Of a stretch of 44,752 nt of DNA, positions 16,525 through 25,322 are shown piece after piece (the first letter of the stretch is position 1; the number at the start of each line of letters is the position of its first letter). The notes under the pieces are model-generated. The model saw only the letters and a program-made list of their open reading frames with translations. It ran no database searches and was not told where the DNA came from. A program made the position numbers and the translations under genes. Source of the DNA: an uncultured Eubacteriales bacterium (GTDB lineage: Bacteria; Bacillota; Clostridia; Oscillospirales; Butyricicoccaceae); NCBI GenBank assembly GCA_910579575.1, contig CAJTUM010000015.1, positions 1 to 44,752 of the forward strand, read 5' to 3'.

Positions 16525-16872
16525 CTACTCCTTTATGACAGTGGGGATGCCGCAGCACACCCGAACGACCTTTTGCGCCCGAGCAGCCAAGGCGGCGCAC
16601 AGGCGGCCGGTTTGTTCCCGCGCCAGCCGCTGCCGAGGGTCCACAGGCGTCACGCCGCAGCCCACTTCGTCGCAGATCACCGCCTGCTTTTTCAGCAGCC
16701 GGGGCAGCATCTCCATGGCGCTCTCCGGGTCCTGATAGACCAACTCCTGCAATCCCCAGAGAACTGGCTTTTCATCCTCGATTTCCTGGGTAAAATCCTC
16801 GTCTTGGTATCCCAGAGTTCGCGCATAGTCCCGTTTGCCTGCGGCAAAGCCGCCGATAATCAAAATCAACAT
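16525..16872 (-). CDS. Short CobU-like protein lacking the guanylylated His
   Basis: 115 residues, about two thirds the length of CobU. The N-terminus has a P-loop-like GGFAAGKRDYA, with Arg where Ser/Thr normally follows the Lys. The C-terminal half strongly resembles CobU: VICDEVGCGVTPVDP, then GRLCAALAARAQKVVRVCCG and IPTVIK. The middle HRxxR segment, whose His becomes guanylylated in CobU, is missing. A full-length CobU is encoded a kilobase upstream in the same operon (17826-18377), so this may be a kinase-only or regulatory paralog (inference). Databases often call such proteins adenosylcobinamide kinase. The ribosome site is weak; a four-hairpin repeat lies just upstream. Confidence 0.75.
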   Translation of the reverse strand: MLILIIGGFAAGKRDYARTLGYQDEDFTQEIEDEKPVLWGLQELVYQDPESAMEMLPRLLKKQAVICDEVGCGVTPVDPRQRLAREQTGRLCAALAARAQKVVRVCCGIPTVIKE

Positions 16873-16888
16873 GTTCTTCTTCTCTGTC

Positions 16889-17000
16889 CCCTCGCCCAGA
16901 AAACTTCTGATTTTCTGAGCGCTCCTTTCTGTTGAATGGATTTTTGGGAAATGAATTCCCGCAAATCCTTCGCCGGACTTCCGGCGTCCTGCCTGCGGCG
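16889..17000 (-). repeat. Four-hairpin intergenic repeat, copy B (divergent)
   Basis: Between cobS and the short cobU-like gene the repeat order recurs: H1 16897-16917 (CAGAAAA/TTTTCTG), linker with CCTTT and ATGGATTTTT, H2 16946-16960 (GGGAA/TTCCC around ATGAA), conserved GCAAATCCTTCGCC, H3 16971-16986 (CGCCGG/CCGGCG), and a weaker H4 near 16987-17000. The conserved AAATCCT, GGCGTCC and CTGCG stretches match the copy at 44582 closely. The ATG found in the linker of other copies is not kept. Confidence 0.65.
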
Positions 17001-17049
17001 GTTGAGGCCTTGCCGCCCAAGATTGACAAGAGGCGTCGGCCCGATTATT

Positions 17050-17829
17050 TTACCATAGAATTCCGCTCAATACCAGAGCCGCTAAGCAGGAAATTTCGCA
17101 AAACTGAACAAAATAGCCCTGCAAATCGCCAGTGATCCCGCCGAACTGACGAAGGGCCATCCGCCGATAACCGGCCAGGCACAACAGCGCCGCGGCGAAA
17201 GCCAGCAAGCCCGCCTGCCTTCCCCACCAGAGCAAGCCGCTGACCAGAGCCAGAGACAGAAATCCCAGAAAAACAGTCGTTTGTCTTTTGGCGGCGGCGT
17301 CGGCAAAAGCGTGCGCCAAGCCGCTGTTTTTTGCGCAGGGCAGGCGACACATGGCCAGGCCGGCCAAAGAGCGTTCCAAAGCCAAGCACAAAGTCATCAG
17401 TCCCGTCTGTTTCCCGTCTGGCGCCCACTGGCAGGCCAAGCCAAAATAGAGCGTAAAATAGCAGGCCAGACCAATGAGAGCGAAAGCGCCGGCGTTGGGG
17501 TCCTTCATGATTTCTAGTTTTTTCGAGGCGTCGGCATGGCTGGCCAAGGCGTCGCAGGTATCGCAAAAACCGTCCAAATGGATGCCGCCGGTGACCAAAA
17601 CAGGCGCCAACGCCAACCCCGCAGCCCGCAGAGGGGCTTCCAAGCCCAGCCGGAGAGCGACGCCATTCCAGAGCGACATGACCAAACCGGCGACGACGCC
17701 AATCAAGGGCAGGGCCCACAGGGCGTAGCGCATATTGGAGGGAGTCCATTGAATTTGGGGCATGGGCAGCCGGGAATAGAGGGAAAAAGCCACGCAAAGG
17801 GTTTCCAGCAGCGTTTTCAGCCGCTTCAT
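17050..17829 (-). CDS. cobS: Adenosylcobinamide-GDP ribazoletransferase
   Basis: 259 residues, multi-pass membrane protein. CobS joins adenosylcobinamide-GDP with alpha-ribazole (phosphate) to give adenosylcobalamin (phosphate). The N-terminus has FSLYSRLPMPQIQW, then PLIGVVAGLVM and the metal-binding acidic motif GGIHLDGFCDTCDALASH; several Ala/Leu-rich membrane segments follow. ATG 17829 overlaps the cobU stop (ATGA) and follows a G-rich ribosome site; longer in-frame starts inside cobU are less likely. Confidence 0.94.
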   Translation of the reverse strand: MKRLKTLLETLCVAFSLYSRLPMPQIQWTPSNMRYALWALPLIGVVAGLVMSLWNGVALRLGLEAPLRAAGLALAPVLVTGGIHLDGFCDTCDALASHADASKKLEIMKDPNAGAFALIGLACYFTLYFGLACQWAPDGKQTGLMTLCLALERSLAGLAMCRLPCAKNSGLAHAFADAAAKRQTTVFLGFLSLALVSGLLWWGRQAGLLAFAAALLCLAGYRRMALRQFGGITGDLQGYFVQFCEISCLAALVLSGILW

Positions 17830-18377
17830 TCCGCCGCCCCCTTTTGCCATAGGGGAATGCCGCACACAGTCTCGCACACCCGATCTGCCTGCCGAGCCAA
17901 CTGCCGATGCGCTTGGGCCATAACCGCAATCCACTGCCGGGTAGAGGACTCATATTGCTCCACGCCGTCGGAAAAAACGTCGTTGCCCACCACAATCAGG
18001 CGAGCGCACTGGCGGCGCAGCTGTTCAACGCCTCGCAGAATAGCTCCCAAAGCCCCTTCCGGCCCGGCGCCGGCAGGGGAAAACATCTCGTTGGCCGCCA
18101 AATTGCCCAAGCATTCCAACAAAGCCGTCCCCTTGGCAGGCAAAATCAGGTTTTCCAAATCGGTATACCGTTCTATTGTTTCAAACCCCTTGTCCGCCCG
18201 CATTTGCCGGTGCCGCGCAATCCGCCGCCGGCCATCTTCCCCATAAGGCTCCATTGTGGCGATATAAAAGCGGGGACCGGGCCCCGCGCCAGCCAGTTCC
18301 TCGGCGGCGGCGCTTTTTCCGCTGGCCGAACCGCCGAACAGAAAGGTCAGGGGGCAGAGCTCATTGCTGCGGCACAT
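17826..18377 (-). CDS. cobU: Adenosylcobinamide kinase / adenosylcobinamide-phosphate guanylyltransferase
   Basis: 183 residues. CobU phosphorylates adenosylcobinamide and transfers GMP to it. The P-loop FLFGGSASGKSAAAEE lies near residue 12-27, RRRIARHRQMR carries the expected guanylylated His, and VVGNDVFSDGVEQYE lies where relatives have the N-E-V-G motif, so that region is divergent; the end WIAVMAQAHRQLARQADRV and GIPLWQKG fit. The start is uncertain: ATG 18377 overlaps cobT by 17 bases and has only a weak GGAAG site; an in-frame ATG eight codons earlier also exists. cobT, cobU and cobS are consecutive, so the whole nucleotide-loop module is together. Confidence 0.88.
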   Translation of the reverse strand: MCRSNELCPLTFLFGGSASGKSAAAEELAGAGPGPRFYIATMEPYGEDGRRRIARHRQMRADKGFETIERYTDLENLILPAKGTALLECLGNLAANEMFSPAGAGPEGALGAILRGVEQLRRQCARLIVVGNDVFSDGVEQYESSTRQWIAVMAQAHRQLARQADRVCETVCGIPLWQKGAAE

Positions 18378-19419
18378 AGGCTTCCATTCCAATCTCTTCA
18401 AAATTTCCCATGCCGCGGTAAACGTCGAAGCCCATGTCCAACAGCGGCAGAGCGGCTACGGCGCCAGTCCCCTCGCCCATACGCATTCCAGCGGTAATCA
18501 TGGGGTTCAGCCCCAGCTCCTTCAGCAGCAGAGGGCCCGCCGGCTCCGCCGAAACATGGCTGGCGATCATAGCGCAGCGGCTGCGGGGGTTCATCCGGGC
18601 GGCGCACAAGGCGGCGGCGGCGGAAATCAGCCCGTCCACAATCACCGGAATCTGGTAAAGGGCGCCGCCCAAAAACAGCCCGGTCATACCGGCGATGTCC
18701 AAGCCTCCCACTTTGGAAAGGACGTCCATCGGGTCCTGAGGCGTGGGCTTGTGCAGCGACAGGGCCTGCTCCACCACCTGAATCTTCCGCTCCAGAGCAG
18801 GCGTGCTCAAGCCGGCGCCTCGGCCTGTGGCCTGCCGGGCAGGCAGACCCAGCAAAGCGGCAGAAACGGCGGCGGCTGTAGTGGTGTTGCCGATGCCCAT
18901 CTCGCCAGTGGCGATGATTTTATAGCCCAGCTCCTTCAGCTGCCAGATCAGCTCAATTCCCACCATTACGGCTTGCTCTGCTTGCCGCCGGCTCATGGCG
19001 GGCCGTTGGGAAAGGTCTTCTGTGCCATAGGCGATTTTTCGATTCCAAAGCCCTGGCGCCTCCACGTCCGTGCGGACTCCCACGTCCACAGGTATCACAT
19101 CGCAACGTGCCAGCCGAGCCATGCGGCACACGCAGCTTTGACCTATTGTCAGATTTTTGGCCACCAAGGCGGTGATTTCGCTGCCCGTTTGGGTCACGCC
19201 CTGAGCCACTACGCCGTTGTCGGCGCACAATACTGCCACGGCCCGTTTTTCAATGGTATACCCCGGGTCGCCGGTCAGCGCGGCAATTCGAGTGACGTTT
19301 TCTTCCAAAAGCCCCAGGCTGCCCAAAGGCTTGGCAACGGAAGCCCAACGGTCCAAAGCCCCCTGCTCCGCCTGTGGGTCCGGTCCTTTGATCTGACTCA
19401 GCGCTTGTTCCAGCGTCAT
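18361..19419 (-). CDS. cobT: Nicotinate-nucleotide:DMB phosphoribosyltransferase
   Basis: 352 residues, standard length. CobT makes alpha-ribazole phosphate by moving phosphoribose from nicotinate mononucleotide to the lower-ligand base. Visible family blocks are RWASVAKPLGSLGLLE, VLCADNGVVAQGVTQTG, IPVDVGVRTDV, GEMGIGNTTTAAAVS, and the catalytic Glu in MRMGEGTGAVAALPL. ATG 19419 overlaps the cbiA stop as ATGA and has AGAAAGGAC upstream; an in-frame extension to 19470 lies inside cbiA and lacks homology. The lower-ligand base is not predictable from this gene alone. Confidence 0.96.
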   Translation of the reverse strand: MTLEQALSQIKGPDPQAEQGALDRWASVAKPLGSLGLLEENVTRIAALTGDPGYTIEKRAVAVLCADNGVVAQGVTQTGSEITALVAKNLTIGQSCVCRMARLARCDVIPVDVGVRTDVEAPGLWNRKIAYGTEDLSQRPAMSRRQAEQAVMVGIELIWQLKELGYKIIATGEMGIGNTTTAAAVSAALLGLPARQATGRGAGLSTPALERKIQVVEQALSLHKPTPQDPMDVLSKVGGLDIAGMTGLFLGGALYQIPVIVDGLISAAAALCAARMNPRSRCAMIASHVSAEPAGPLLLKELGLNPMITAGMRMGEGTGAVAALPLLDMGFDVYRGMGNFEEIGMEAYVPQQ

Positions 19420-20822
19420 GTCCTTTCTCCCCTTTTTGTTTCTTTGTCCTCTTGTCTTTTTCGATTCCAATCAGCCGCCGCCTGAACGAACCGAGCGGCA
19501 AAGGCGGGATTGCTGTAGAAATACAGGTGCGGAAAACCGGCGTACAGCGTTTGCCCGGCATGGGCGCAATCCCACCCCCGGCTGGACAGGGGCTTTTCCG
19601 CCCGAAAATCTCCGCCGCAATCGTCGCTTTCCCAGTAATGAAATTCATGTCCTCGGACGGTTTCTCCGGCCGGACACAGGAGATTGTCCCGCTTAGCGGT
19701 CAGTTCCACATAGCCGAAACGCCGCAGCCCGCCGGTTGGGCGGCACAAGCCGGGGAAAACCCCAGCCGCCGGCCATCGCCGGCCCTCTCGATCTTCAATG
19801 GCCTGGTGGAGATAAAGAAATCCGCCGCATTCGGCCAAGGTGGGCAGGCCGGATTCCACCGCTCGGCGGACGCTTTCCGCCATGGTCCGGTTCTGGGCCA
19901 ATGTTTCGCCGTAGAGCTCTGGATAGCCGCCGCCCAAGTACAGGGCGTCGGCATCCGCCGGCAGCTCCCCATCTTCCAACGGGCTGAAAGGCCGGATTTC
20001 CGCTCCCAGCTCCTCCAGCAGCGCCAGGTTTTCTGGGTAATAGAAGCAAAAAGCCCGATCCTGAGCCAAAGCGATCACAGGCTTTCGGCAGGCGACCGGC
20101 GCCACAGCCGGCAAATCCCCTCGAAGGGGCGGAGCGGACTGGGCCAGCTCCAAAAGGCCCTCCAAATCGACGGTCCTCGCCGCTTGGTCGGCCAGCAACT
20201 GAATTTTGCGCCGCAAATCCTCCGTCTCCTGAGCGGTGACCAGCCCCAAATGGCGGCTTTCTATCCGGCATTCCGGCAGCTCCGGCAGGTAACCCATCAC
20301 CGGAACGCCCAGCTCCCGCTCCAGCAGGAGCTTCATCCTGCGATAGGTCCCTTCCGAGCAGCGGTTGAGCAGCGCCGCTTGAATCCGGCTGTCCGGCCGG
20401 AACTCCAGCAGCCCCTTGAGGGCGGCGGCCAAAGTCAGGGCGGCGCCTCGAGGCTGCGCGATTAACACAGCCGGCGCAGCCAAGGCACGGGCGGCCTGCC
20501 AGGCGCTGGCCTGATCGGAAGAGGCGACGCCGTCATAATAGCCCATGGCCCCTTCGATCAGAGCCAGGCCGCAGCCGGCGGCCTGGCGGCAAAACAGCCC
20601 TCGCGCCAGGTCTTCCGAAGCGAAAAACAGGTCGATATTGCCGCTTTTCGCGCCTGTGATCTGCCGGTGAAACATGGGGTCTATGTAATCCGGTCCGCAT
20701 TTGAAGGCCGCGGGCTTCACACCTTTTTGCTGGAAAGCTCGAAGCAACGCGCAGGTCAGAGTGGTTTTGCCTGCGCCGCTGGCCGGCGCTGCCAGAGCCA
20801 GCCGGGGGATTTCAGCCGTCAT
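19416..20822 (-). CDS. cbiA: Cobyrinate a,c-diamide synthase
   Basis: 468 residues. CbiA amidates the a and c carboxylates of cobyrinic acid with glutamine and ATP. The N-terminal domain has the P-loop APASGAGKTTLTCALLRAF, FKCGPDYIDPMFHRQITG and EGAMGYYDG; the C-terminal amidotransferase domain has GGGYPELYGE and the nucleophile Cys in TLAECGGFLYLH, then RGHEFHYWE. ATG 20822 overlaps the cbiET end by 11 bases and has GGAGGGGGGG upstream. It differs from CbiP by its DPxF segment and shorter length. Confidence 0.96.
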   Translation of the reverse strand: MTAEIPRLALAAPASGAGKTTLTCALLRAFQQKGVKPAAFKCGPDYIDPMFHRQITGAKSGNIDLFFASEDLARGLFCRQAAGCGLALIEGAMGYYDGVASSDQASAWQAARALAAPAVLIAQPRGAALTLAAALKGLLEFRPDSRIQAALLNRCSEGTYRRMKLLLERELGVPVMGYLPELPECRIESRHLGLVTAQETEDLRRKIQLLADQAARTVDLEGLLELAQSAPPLRGDLPAVAPVACRKPVIALAQDRAFCFYYPENLALLEELGAEIRPFSPLEDGELPADADALYLGGGYPELYGETLAQNRTMAESVRRAVESGLPTLAECGGFLYLHQAIEDREGRRWPAAGVFPGLCRPTGGLRRFGYVELTAKRDNLLCPAGETVRGHEFHYWESDDCGGDFRAEKPLSSRGWDCAHAGQTLYAGFPHLYFYSNPAFAARFVQAAADWNRKRQEDKETKRGERT

Positions 20823-22047
20823 GCTCTTCCCCCCCTCCAGGCCCTCGCCCGCTGACCACGAACACCGGGTTCAGCGCCGTCATCATGTGATAATCGCCTA
20901 TGGACTTGGCCCGGCTGACGGCGATCTGGGCAATTTCCATATCGCAAAAGCCCAGGCGCTCCATAGCCTCCATGGCCTGGCGGAGGGTTTCCAGCGTAAC
21001 GGCGTTGACCACGACCCGAACCGACGGATTTTTGCGCAGCGCTTCCTGAAGAACAGCCGCCAGATTGCCCTTAGAGCCGCCGACAAAAACGCCGTCCGGC
21101 GGCGGCAGAGTTTTCAGGGCCTCCGGCGCCATCCCCAAAACGGGAAACAAATTGCCGACTCGGAATTTTCGCTTATTTTCTTGCAGCAGCTCCCAGGCTT
21201 CTGGCTGACATTCCACGGCATACACCCGGCCTCGGCGGGCCAGCAAAGCGGCTTCCACCGAAACCGAGCCAGTGCCTGCGCCCACGTCCCAAACGACGTC
21301 CTCCGGCTCCGGCGCCAATTTGGCCAGAGAGACGGCCCGGACCTCCTGCTTGGTCATAGGCGCTTTGCCTCGAAGGAATTGGTCGTCCGGTATGCCCGCC
21401 GCCCGGCTTTGGCGGCTGAAATCCGGCGGCCGCCGCGCCAAAAGAACGGCGAGAGGGGCGAATTGCCGGTTTTGCATCTGTGCCGCCGTTCCGCGGCAAA
21501 TGCGTTCCGCCGGATAGGAAAGGTTTTCCCCTACCGCGACGTCGGCGTCCCCCAGTCCTCCTTCCGTCAGGGCCTGGCAGATTTTTTCCGCCGTCCAGCG
21601 GCCGCCTGTGAGAAAAAAAGTCTCTTCCCGTCCGCGCGCCAGCGCCGCCGGGTCCAGCTCCTCCCCTGCGCCATGGGCGCTGACCAGCTGGAAATCCTGC
21701 CAGGGAATCGCCAGCCGAGCGGCTAAATATTGAGGGGAAGAAAGGCCGGGCAAAACCCGGACCGGGCAGAAATCCAACAGAGGCAGCAGCTTTTTGGCCC
21801 CGCTGTAAAAGCCGGTATCCCCGCTCATCACAACGCAAGGCCGCCGGAACTCCGAATGCTCCTTCAAATAGTCCGCCAGCGCCTGGGGCCGAATTTCCGC
21901 CGTCCGCCGAGAAGTGACGCAATCGGGCAGGCTTTCCAACAGCCGACGGGCGCCTAAAACACAGTCCGCCTGTTCCAAGGCCCGCCGGGCTTCCAGCGTC
22001 ATGGTTTCCTGGGCGCCTAACCCCAAACCAATCACCGCAATTTCCAT
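20812..22047 (-). CDS. cbiET: Bifunctional cobalt-precorrin C5/C15 methyltransferase (CbiE-CbiT fusion)
   Basis: 411 residues with two methyltransferase domains. The N-terminal CbiE part starts VIGLGLGAQETMTLEARRAL and contains VMSGDTGFYSGA and VLPGLSSPQYLA (tetrapyrrole methylase fold; C5 methylation of cobalt-precorrin-7). The C-terminal CbiT part starts near residue 235 with PMTKQEVRAVSLAKL and has the SAM site VWDVGAGTGSVSVEAA, then FVGGSKGNL (C15 methylation with decarboxylation). The fusion is the form called CobL in aerobic pathways. Three starts are close together (22062, 22053, 22047); ATG 22047 has the best spacing from GGAGGG, while 22053 would form an ATGA overlap with cbiJ. Confidence 0.95.
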   Translation of the reverse strand: MEIAVIGLGLGAQETMTLEARRALEQADCVLGARRLLESLPDCVTSRRTAEIRPQALADYLKEHSEFRRPCVVMSGDTGFYSGAKKLLPLLDFCPVRVLPGLSSPQYLAARLAIPWQDFQLVSAHGAGEELDPAALARGREETFFLTGGRWTAEKICQALTEGGLGDADVAVGENLSYPAERICRGTAAQMQNRQFAPLAVLLARRPPDFSRQSRAAGIPDDQFLRGKAPMTKQEVRAVSLAKLAPEPEDVVWDVGAGTGSVSVEAALLARRGRVYAVECQPEAWELLQENKRKFRVGNLFPVLGMAPEALKTLPPPDGVFVGGSKGNLAAVLQEALRKNPSVRVVVNAVTLETLRQAMEAMERLGFCDMEIAQIAVSRAKSIGDYHMMTALNPVFVVSGRGPGGGEEHDG

Positions 22048-22049
22048 TT

Positions 22050-22814
22050 TCATTCCCTCCATTCCAGCAGGCGGGCTAAAACCTGGTCATAATGCAGAGC
22101 GTCCTCCGCTTCGGGAGGCCTGCCTATCGCCAACAGCGCGGCGCCGGCCAATTTCGCCGCCCGGCGCTTGTTTTCAAAACCGCCGGGGCCGCCGCCGTCC
22201 TTGGTAACCATGGTCTGAATTTGATATTGCTCCAGCAGCGCCCGATTCAGCGCCAAGCTGAACGGCCCTTGCATGGCGATAATATGTCCACGCGCAAAGC
22301 CCAAAGCCGCGGCTCGCTCCACCGCCTCCCCCATGGGCAGAATGCGGAGGTACGCCCGACTCTGGTAATCCGTCACCCGCGTAAAAACTTCCAATTCTTT
22401 GCTGCCGGTGGTCAACAAAATATTGCCTGGCAAACCGCAAAGCTTTTCAGCGGCCTCCGCCGCGTCCCGCGCCCAAAGGACTCCCTCCTCCGCCGAGCTT
22501 GCAGAAGGCGGCCGCAGCAGCCGCAGGCAGGGGACGCCTTGGGCCTGGCAGGCTCGGCGGATGTTTTCTGTGGCCTCCCGAGCATAAGGGTGCGTAGCGT
22601 CCACCGCACAGGAAAACCCTTCTTCCGCCAGCAGGGCCTCGATTCCCCGTTGGTCCAGCCGGCCCGCCTGGACCGTCAAACCCGGGCGGGGCTCCATCAG
22701 CTGAGCGCCGTAGTCTGTGGCTGTGCAGGCGGCGATTTGCCAGCCCTGGCCCGCCAGATCCTGGGCCAACTGCCGGCCTTCGGTGGTCCCGGCAAACAGC
22801 AGAAGCTTTTTCAT
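22050..22814 (-). CDS. cbiJ: Cobalt-precorrin-6A reductase
   Basis: 254 residues. CbiJ (CobK family) reduces the macrocycle of cobalt-precorrin-6A with NAD(P)H. The N-terminus LLLFAGTTEGRQLAQDLAG and the block VDATHPYAREATENIR are diagnostic; TGSKELEVFT and VTKDGGGPGGFENKRRAA complete the family pattern. ATG 22814 overlaps the cbiH stop as ATGA. Confidence 0.95.
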   Translation of the reverse strand: MKKLLLFAGTTEGRQLAQDLAGQGWQIAACTATDYGAQLMEPRPGLTVQAGRLDQRGIEALLAEEGFSCAVDATHPYAREATENIRRACQAQGVPCLRLLRPPSASSAEEGVLWARDAAEAAEKLCGLPGNILLTTGSKELEVFTRVTDYQSRAYLRILPMGEAVERAAALGFARGHIIAMQGPFSLALNRALLEQYQIQTMVTKDGGGPGGFENKRRAAKLAGAALLAIGRPPEAEDALHYDQVLARLLEWRE

Positions 22815-23548
22815 CGAACCTTATTCTCATAGCCCCGGGGCGTAACCATCCGGCCGTTCAGCGCCCGAGTCTGGCTGTTGCCGATGAAAACCGTGGTAAA
22901 CATATCGGCCTCCTCCTCCGGCAGACGGGCTAAAGTGGTCAGCTTGGTCCGCTGGCCTGGCCGGCCGATATTCCAGGCCAAGCCGCAAACGGTTTCCGGG
23001 CTCTGGCTGCGCAGGACGATGTCGCAGGCTTTTTTGAGGTAATCCGCCCGCTTTTTGCTGCGGGGATTATAGAGGCACAGGACAAAATCCGCCTGCGCGG
23101 CGGCAGCCAGCCGCTTTTCAATCAGGGGCCAGGGAGTCAGCAGGTCGCTGAGGGAAATCACCGCAAAATCATGAGCCAGCGGGGCGCCCAGCAAAGCCCC
23201 GCCGCTGAGAGCCGCCGTAACGCCGGGAACCGCCTCAATTTCCACCTGGGGAAACTCCTGCCCCAGCTCCAACAGCAGGCTGGCCATACCGTAAACGCCG
23301 GCGTCTCCGCTGCACACCATGGCCGTGGTTTTGCCGACGGCGGCCTGCTCCAAGGCCATGCGGCACCGGTCAATTTCCCGGGTCATAGGCGTCGTAATGA
23401 TCTCCTTGCCTTGGCACAGCGGGCGGATCAGATCAATGTAAACCGTATAACCGCAGACCGTCTGGCTTTCCGCTATGGCGGCGGCAGCCTGGGGCGTTAT
23501 CGTCTGCCCGTCTCCTGGCCCAAGGCCCACGGCGTATAATTTTTTCAT
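22811..23548 (-). CDS. cbiH: Cobalt-precorrin-3 (C17)-methyltransferase
   Basis: 245 residues, tetrapyrrole methylase fold. CbiH methylates C17 with ring contraction. The N-terminus VGLGPGDGQTITPQAAAAI is followed by CGYTVYIDLI, the SAM-binding MVCSGDAGVYGMASLLLE, VPGVTAALSGGALLG and FVLCLYNPRSKKRADYL, the last being characteristic of the C17 enzymes CbiH/CobJ. Both ends overlap neighbours by four bases (ATGA), typical of this operon. Confidence 0.95.
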   Translation of the reverse strand: MKKLYAVGLGPGDGQTITPQAAAAIAESQTVCGYTVYIDLIRPLCQGKEIITTPMTREIDRCRMALEQAAVGKTTAMVCSGDAGVYGMASLLLELGQEFPQVEIEAVPGVTAALSGGALLGAPLAHDFAVISLSDLLTPWPLIEKRLAAAAQADFVLCLYNPRSKKRADYLKKACDIVLRSQSPETVCGLAWNIGRPGQRTKLTTLARLPEEEADMFTTVFIGNSQTRALNGRMVTPRGYENKVR

Positions 23549-24567
23549 CGCGTTTCCCCCTCAAAATCCACAAAATAAGGCCGCCTGGCTATGGCGACAG
23601 TCACGCCTTTCCGAACCTGTTTGCCCAAAACCAGCCGGCCTCCTTGGGCCAACGCCGCTCGCTCGCAGACGTTGTCCACGCCCACGATTGTCTGGACAAA
23701 ATCCGACGACGCCCGGCTCCCTTCCACTCGAGCCAGTTCCTCTGGGCTGTAAAACCGGGGCTTCAACTCCCGGGCGCTGCAAAAAGCCAACAAACCGGGC
23801 TCCTGGGCTTTGAGATCCACGCTGCCGACCCAAGCCGCCGATTGGGGCGCCAGCCCCGCCTGGGCAAAAGCGCCCAAAAACGCGGCCTCGATCTGTTCCG
23901 CCGAGACCCCTCGGCGGCAACCGATTCCCACAGAAAGGCTGGGAGGCGCCAAAACCAGCGGAGATAGGCCGTCGGTTTGCTCCACAACCCGGTCAGAGAT
24001 GAGAAGATGACATTCCCCCTCCGGCGCCAAAGACAGCCCTTGCGGCAAAGAGCCCCGAAGGGGAAAATCGCTGCGCAGCAACACAGATTTCCCTGCCAGC
24101 AGCCGGGCGGAGACGGTTTTGACGGCCTGGGGATTGAGGATGGCCATCCCCCGCTTTTTCGCCCAGCTGTCCGCGGCGAAAAGCCCCCGTCCGTCGGTGG
24201 CGGTGGTGACGACGGCCTGTCCGCCGCACAGGGCGGCGGCCCGCCGGGCCAAATCGTTGGCCCCGCCCACATGGCCAGACAGCAGAGGAATGACATATCG
24301 ACCGTTTTCATCGCAGCACAAAACCGCCGGGTCCGTCATCTTGCTTTTCACCCAAGGCGCCACGGCTCGAACGGCGATGCCCGCCGCCCCAATATAGATC
24401 AGCGCCTGACTGTGGAGAAAATGGGCGTCGGTCCAATGGGCCAACGAGACGCCGCCTTTGCCGCCTCTGTCCAAAACGCAAAGCTCCCCTTGCGCCTCCA
24501 AGCCTTGGGCCAGCCGGCGGCCCAGCTCCATGCCCCGGTCTGTAAAGGCGACAAGGCCGATTTTCAT
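23545..24567 (-). CDS. cbiG: Cobalt-precorrin-5A hydrolase
   Basis: 340 residues. CbiG opens the delta-lactone of cobalt-precorrin-5A and releases acetaldehyde, a step specific to the anaerobic pathway. N-terminal region: LVAFTDRGMELGRRLA; central family blocks IYIGAAGIAVRAVAPWV and LSGHVGGANDLARR; C-terminal CobE-like domain SVGIGCRRGVSAEQIEAAF and RVEGSRASSDFVQ. ATG 24567 overlaps cbiF by four bases. Its presence together with cbiD marks the early-cobalt route. Confidence 0.95.
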   Translation of the reverse strand: MKIGLVAFTDRGMELGRRLAQGLEAQGELCVLDRGGKGGVSLAHWTDAHFLHSQALIYIGAAGIAVRAVAPWVKSKMTDPAVLCCDENGRYVIPLLSGHVGGANDLARRAAALCGGQAVVTTATDGRGLFAADSWAKKRGMAILNPQAVKTVSARLLAGKSVLLRSDFPLRGSLPQGLSLAPEGECHLLISDRVVEQTDGLSPLVLAPPSLSVGIGCRRGVSAEQIEAAFLGAFAQAGLAPQSAAWVGSVDLKAQEPGLLAFCSARELKPRFYSPEELARVEGSRASSDFVQTIVGVDNVCERAALAQGGRLVLGKQVRKGVTVAIARRPYFVDFEGETR

Positions 24568-25322
24568 TGCTCTGTCCCCTGGCGGAAGCCGGTGGTAAAG
24601 GCCGGGTCATAGAGCTTAGAGCGGTCGTATCGCCCGCCTAAAAAATCCCCTACTAAAATCAGCGCCGTTTTGTCTATGCCGTTTTCGCGGGCGATCTGAG
24701 CCAGCTCCGCCACAGTGCAGCGGCAGATTTTCTCATCAGGCCAGGTGGCTTTATAGACGATGGCTGCCGGAGTATCGGGCCGGTATCCTCCGGCCAGCAG
24801 ATCCTCCGTCAGCCCCTCCAGCAAACCGGCGCTGAGAAAAATGGCCATGGTGGCGCCGTGGGCCGCCAACGAGCGGACGTCCTGTCCCGGAGGAACCGGC
24901 GTGCGCCCCGCCGCCCGCGCGATAATCACCGTCTGACTGACGCCGGGCAAGGTGTACTCCGCCTGCAAAGAAGCGGCCGCCCCACAAAAGCTGGAAACGC
25001 CGGGAACCACCTCAAAGGGAATGCTTCGCTGGCTGAGAGCGTCCATCTGTTCTCGGATCGCGCCGTAAATCGAGGGGTCGCCGGTGTGCAGCCGCACGGC
25101 GTTGAGCCCCTGGAAATGAGCGGCGGACAACACGTCGACCACCTCCTCCAGCGTCATTTTGGCGCTGTTGTGAATCTGGCAGCCGCTTTTGGCGTAGCTG
25201 AGCAGCTGCGGGTTGACCAGGCTGCCCGCATAGACGATCACATCCGCTTGACCCAGCAGCCGGGCGCCCCGCACCGTAATCAGGTCGGCGGCGCCGCTGC
25301 CCGCTCCTACAATGTAAATCAT
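24564..25322 (-). CDS. cbiF: Cobalt-precorrin-4 (C11)-methyltransferase
   Basis: 252 residues, tetrapyrrole methylase fold. N-terminus YIVGAGSGAADLITVRGARL, then VIVYAGSLVNPQLL, HTGDPSIYGAIREQM and VPGVSSFCGAAASLQAEYTL, all characteristic of CbiF/CobM. It methylates C11 of cobalt-precorrin-4. The first glycine loop has GAGSGAADL where relatives commonly show GAGPGDPEL, a modest variant. ATG 25322 overlaps the cbiL stop by four bases. Confidence 0.95.
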   Translation of the reverse strand: MIYIVGAGSGAADLITVRGARLLGQADVIVYAGSLVNPQLLSYAKSGCQIHNSAKMTLEEVVDVLSAAHFQGLNAVRLHTGDPSIYGAIREQMDALSQRSIPFEVVPGVSSFCGAAASLQAEYTLPGVSQTVIIARAAGRTPVPPGQDVRSLAAHGATMAIFLSAGLLEGLTEDLLAGGYRPDTPAAIVYKATWPDEKICRCTVAELAQIARENGIDKTALILVGDFLGGRYDRSKLYDPAFTTGFRQGTEQ

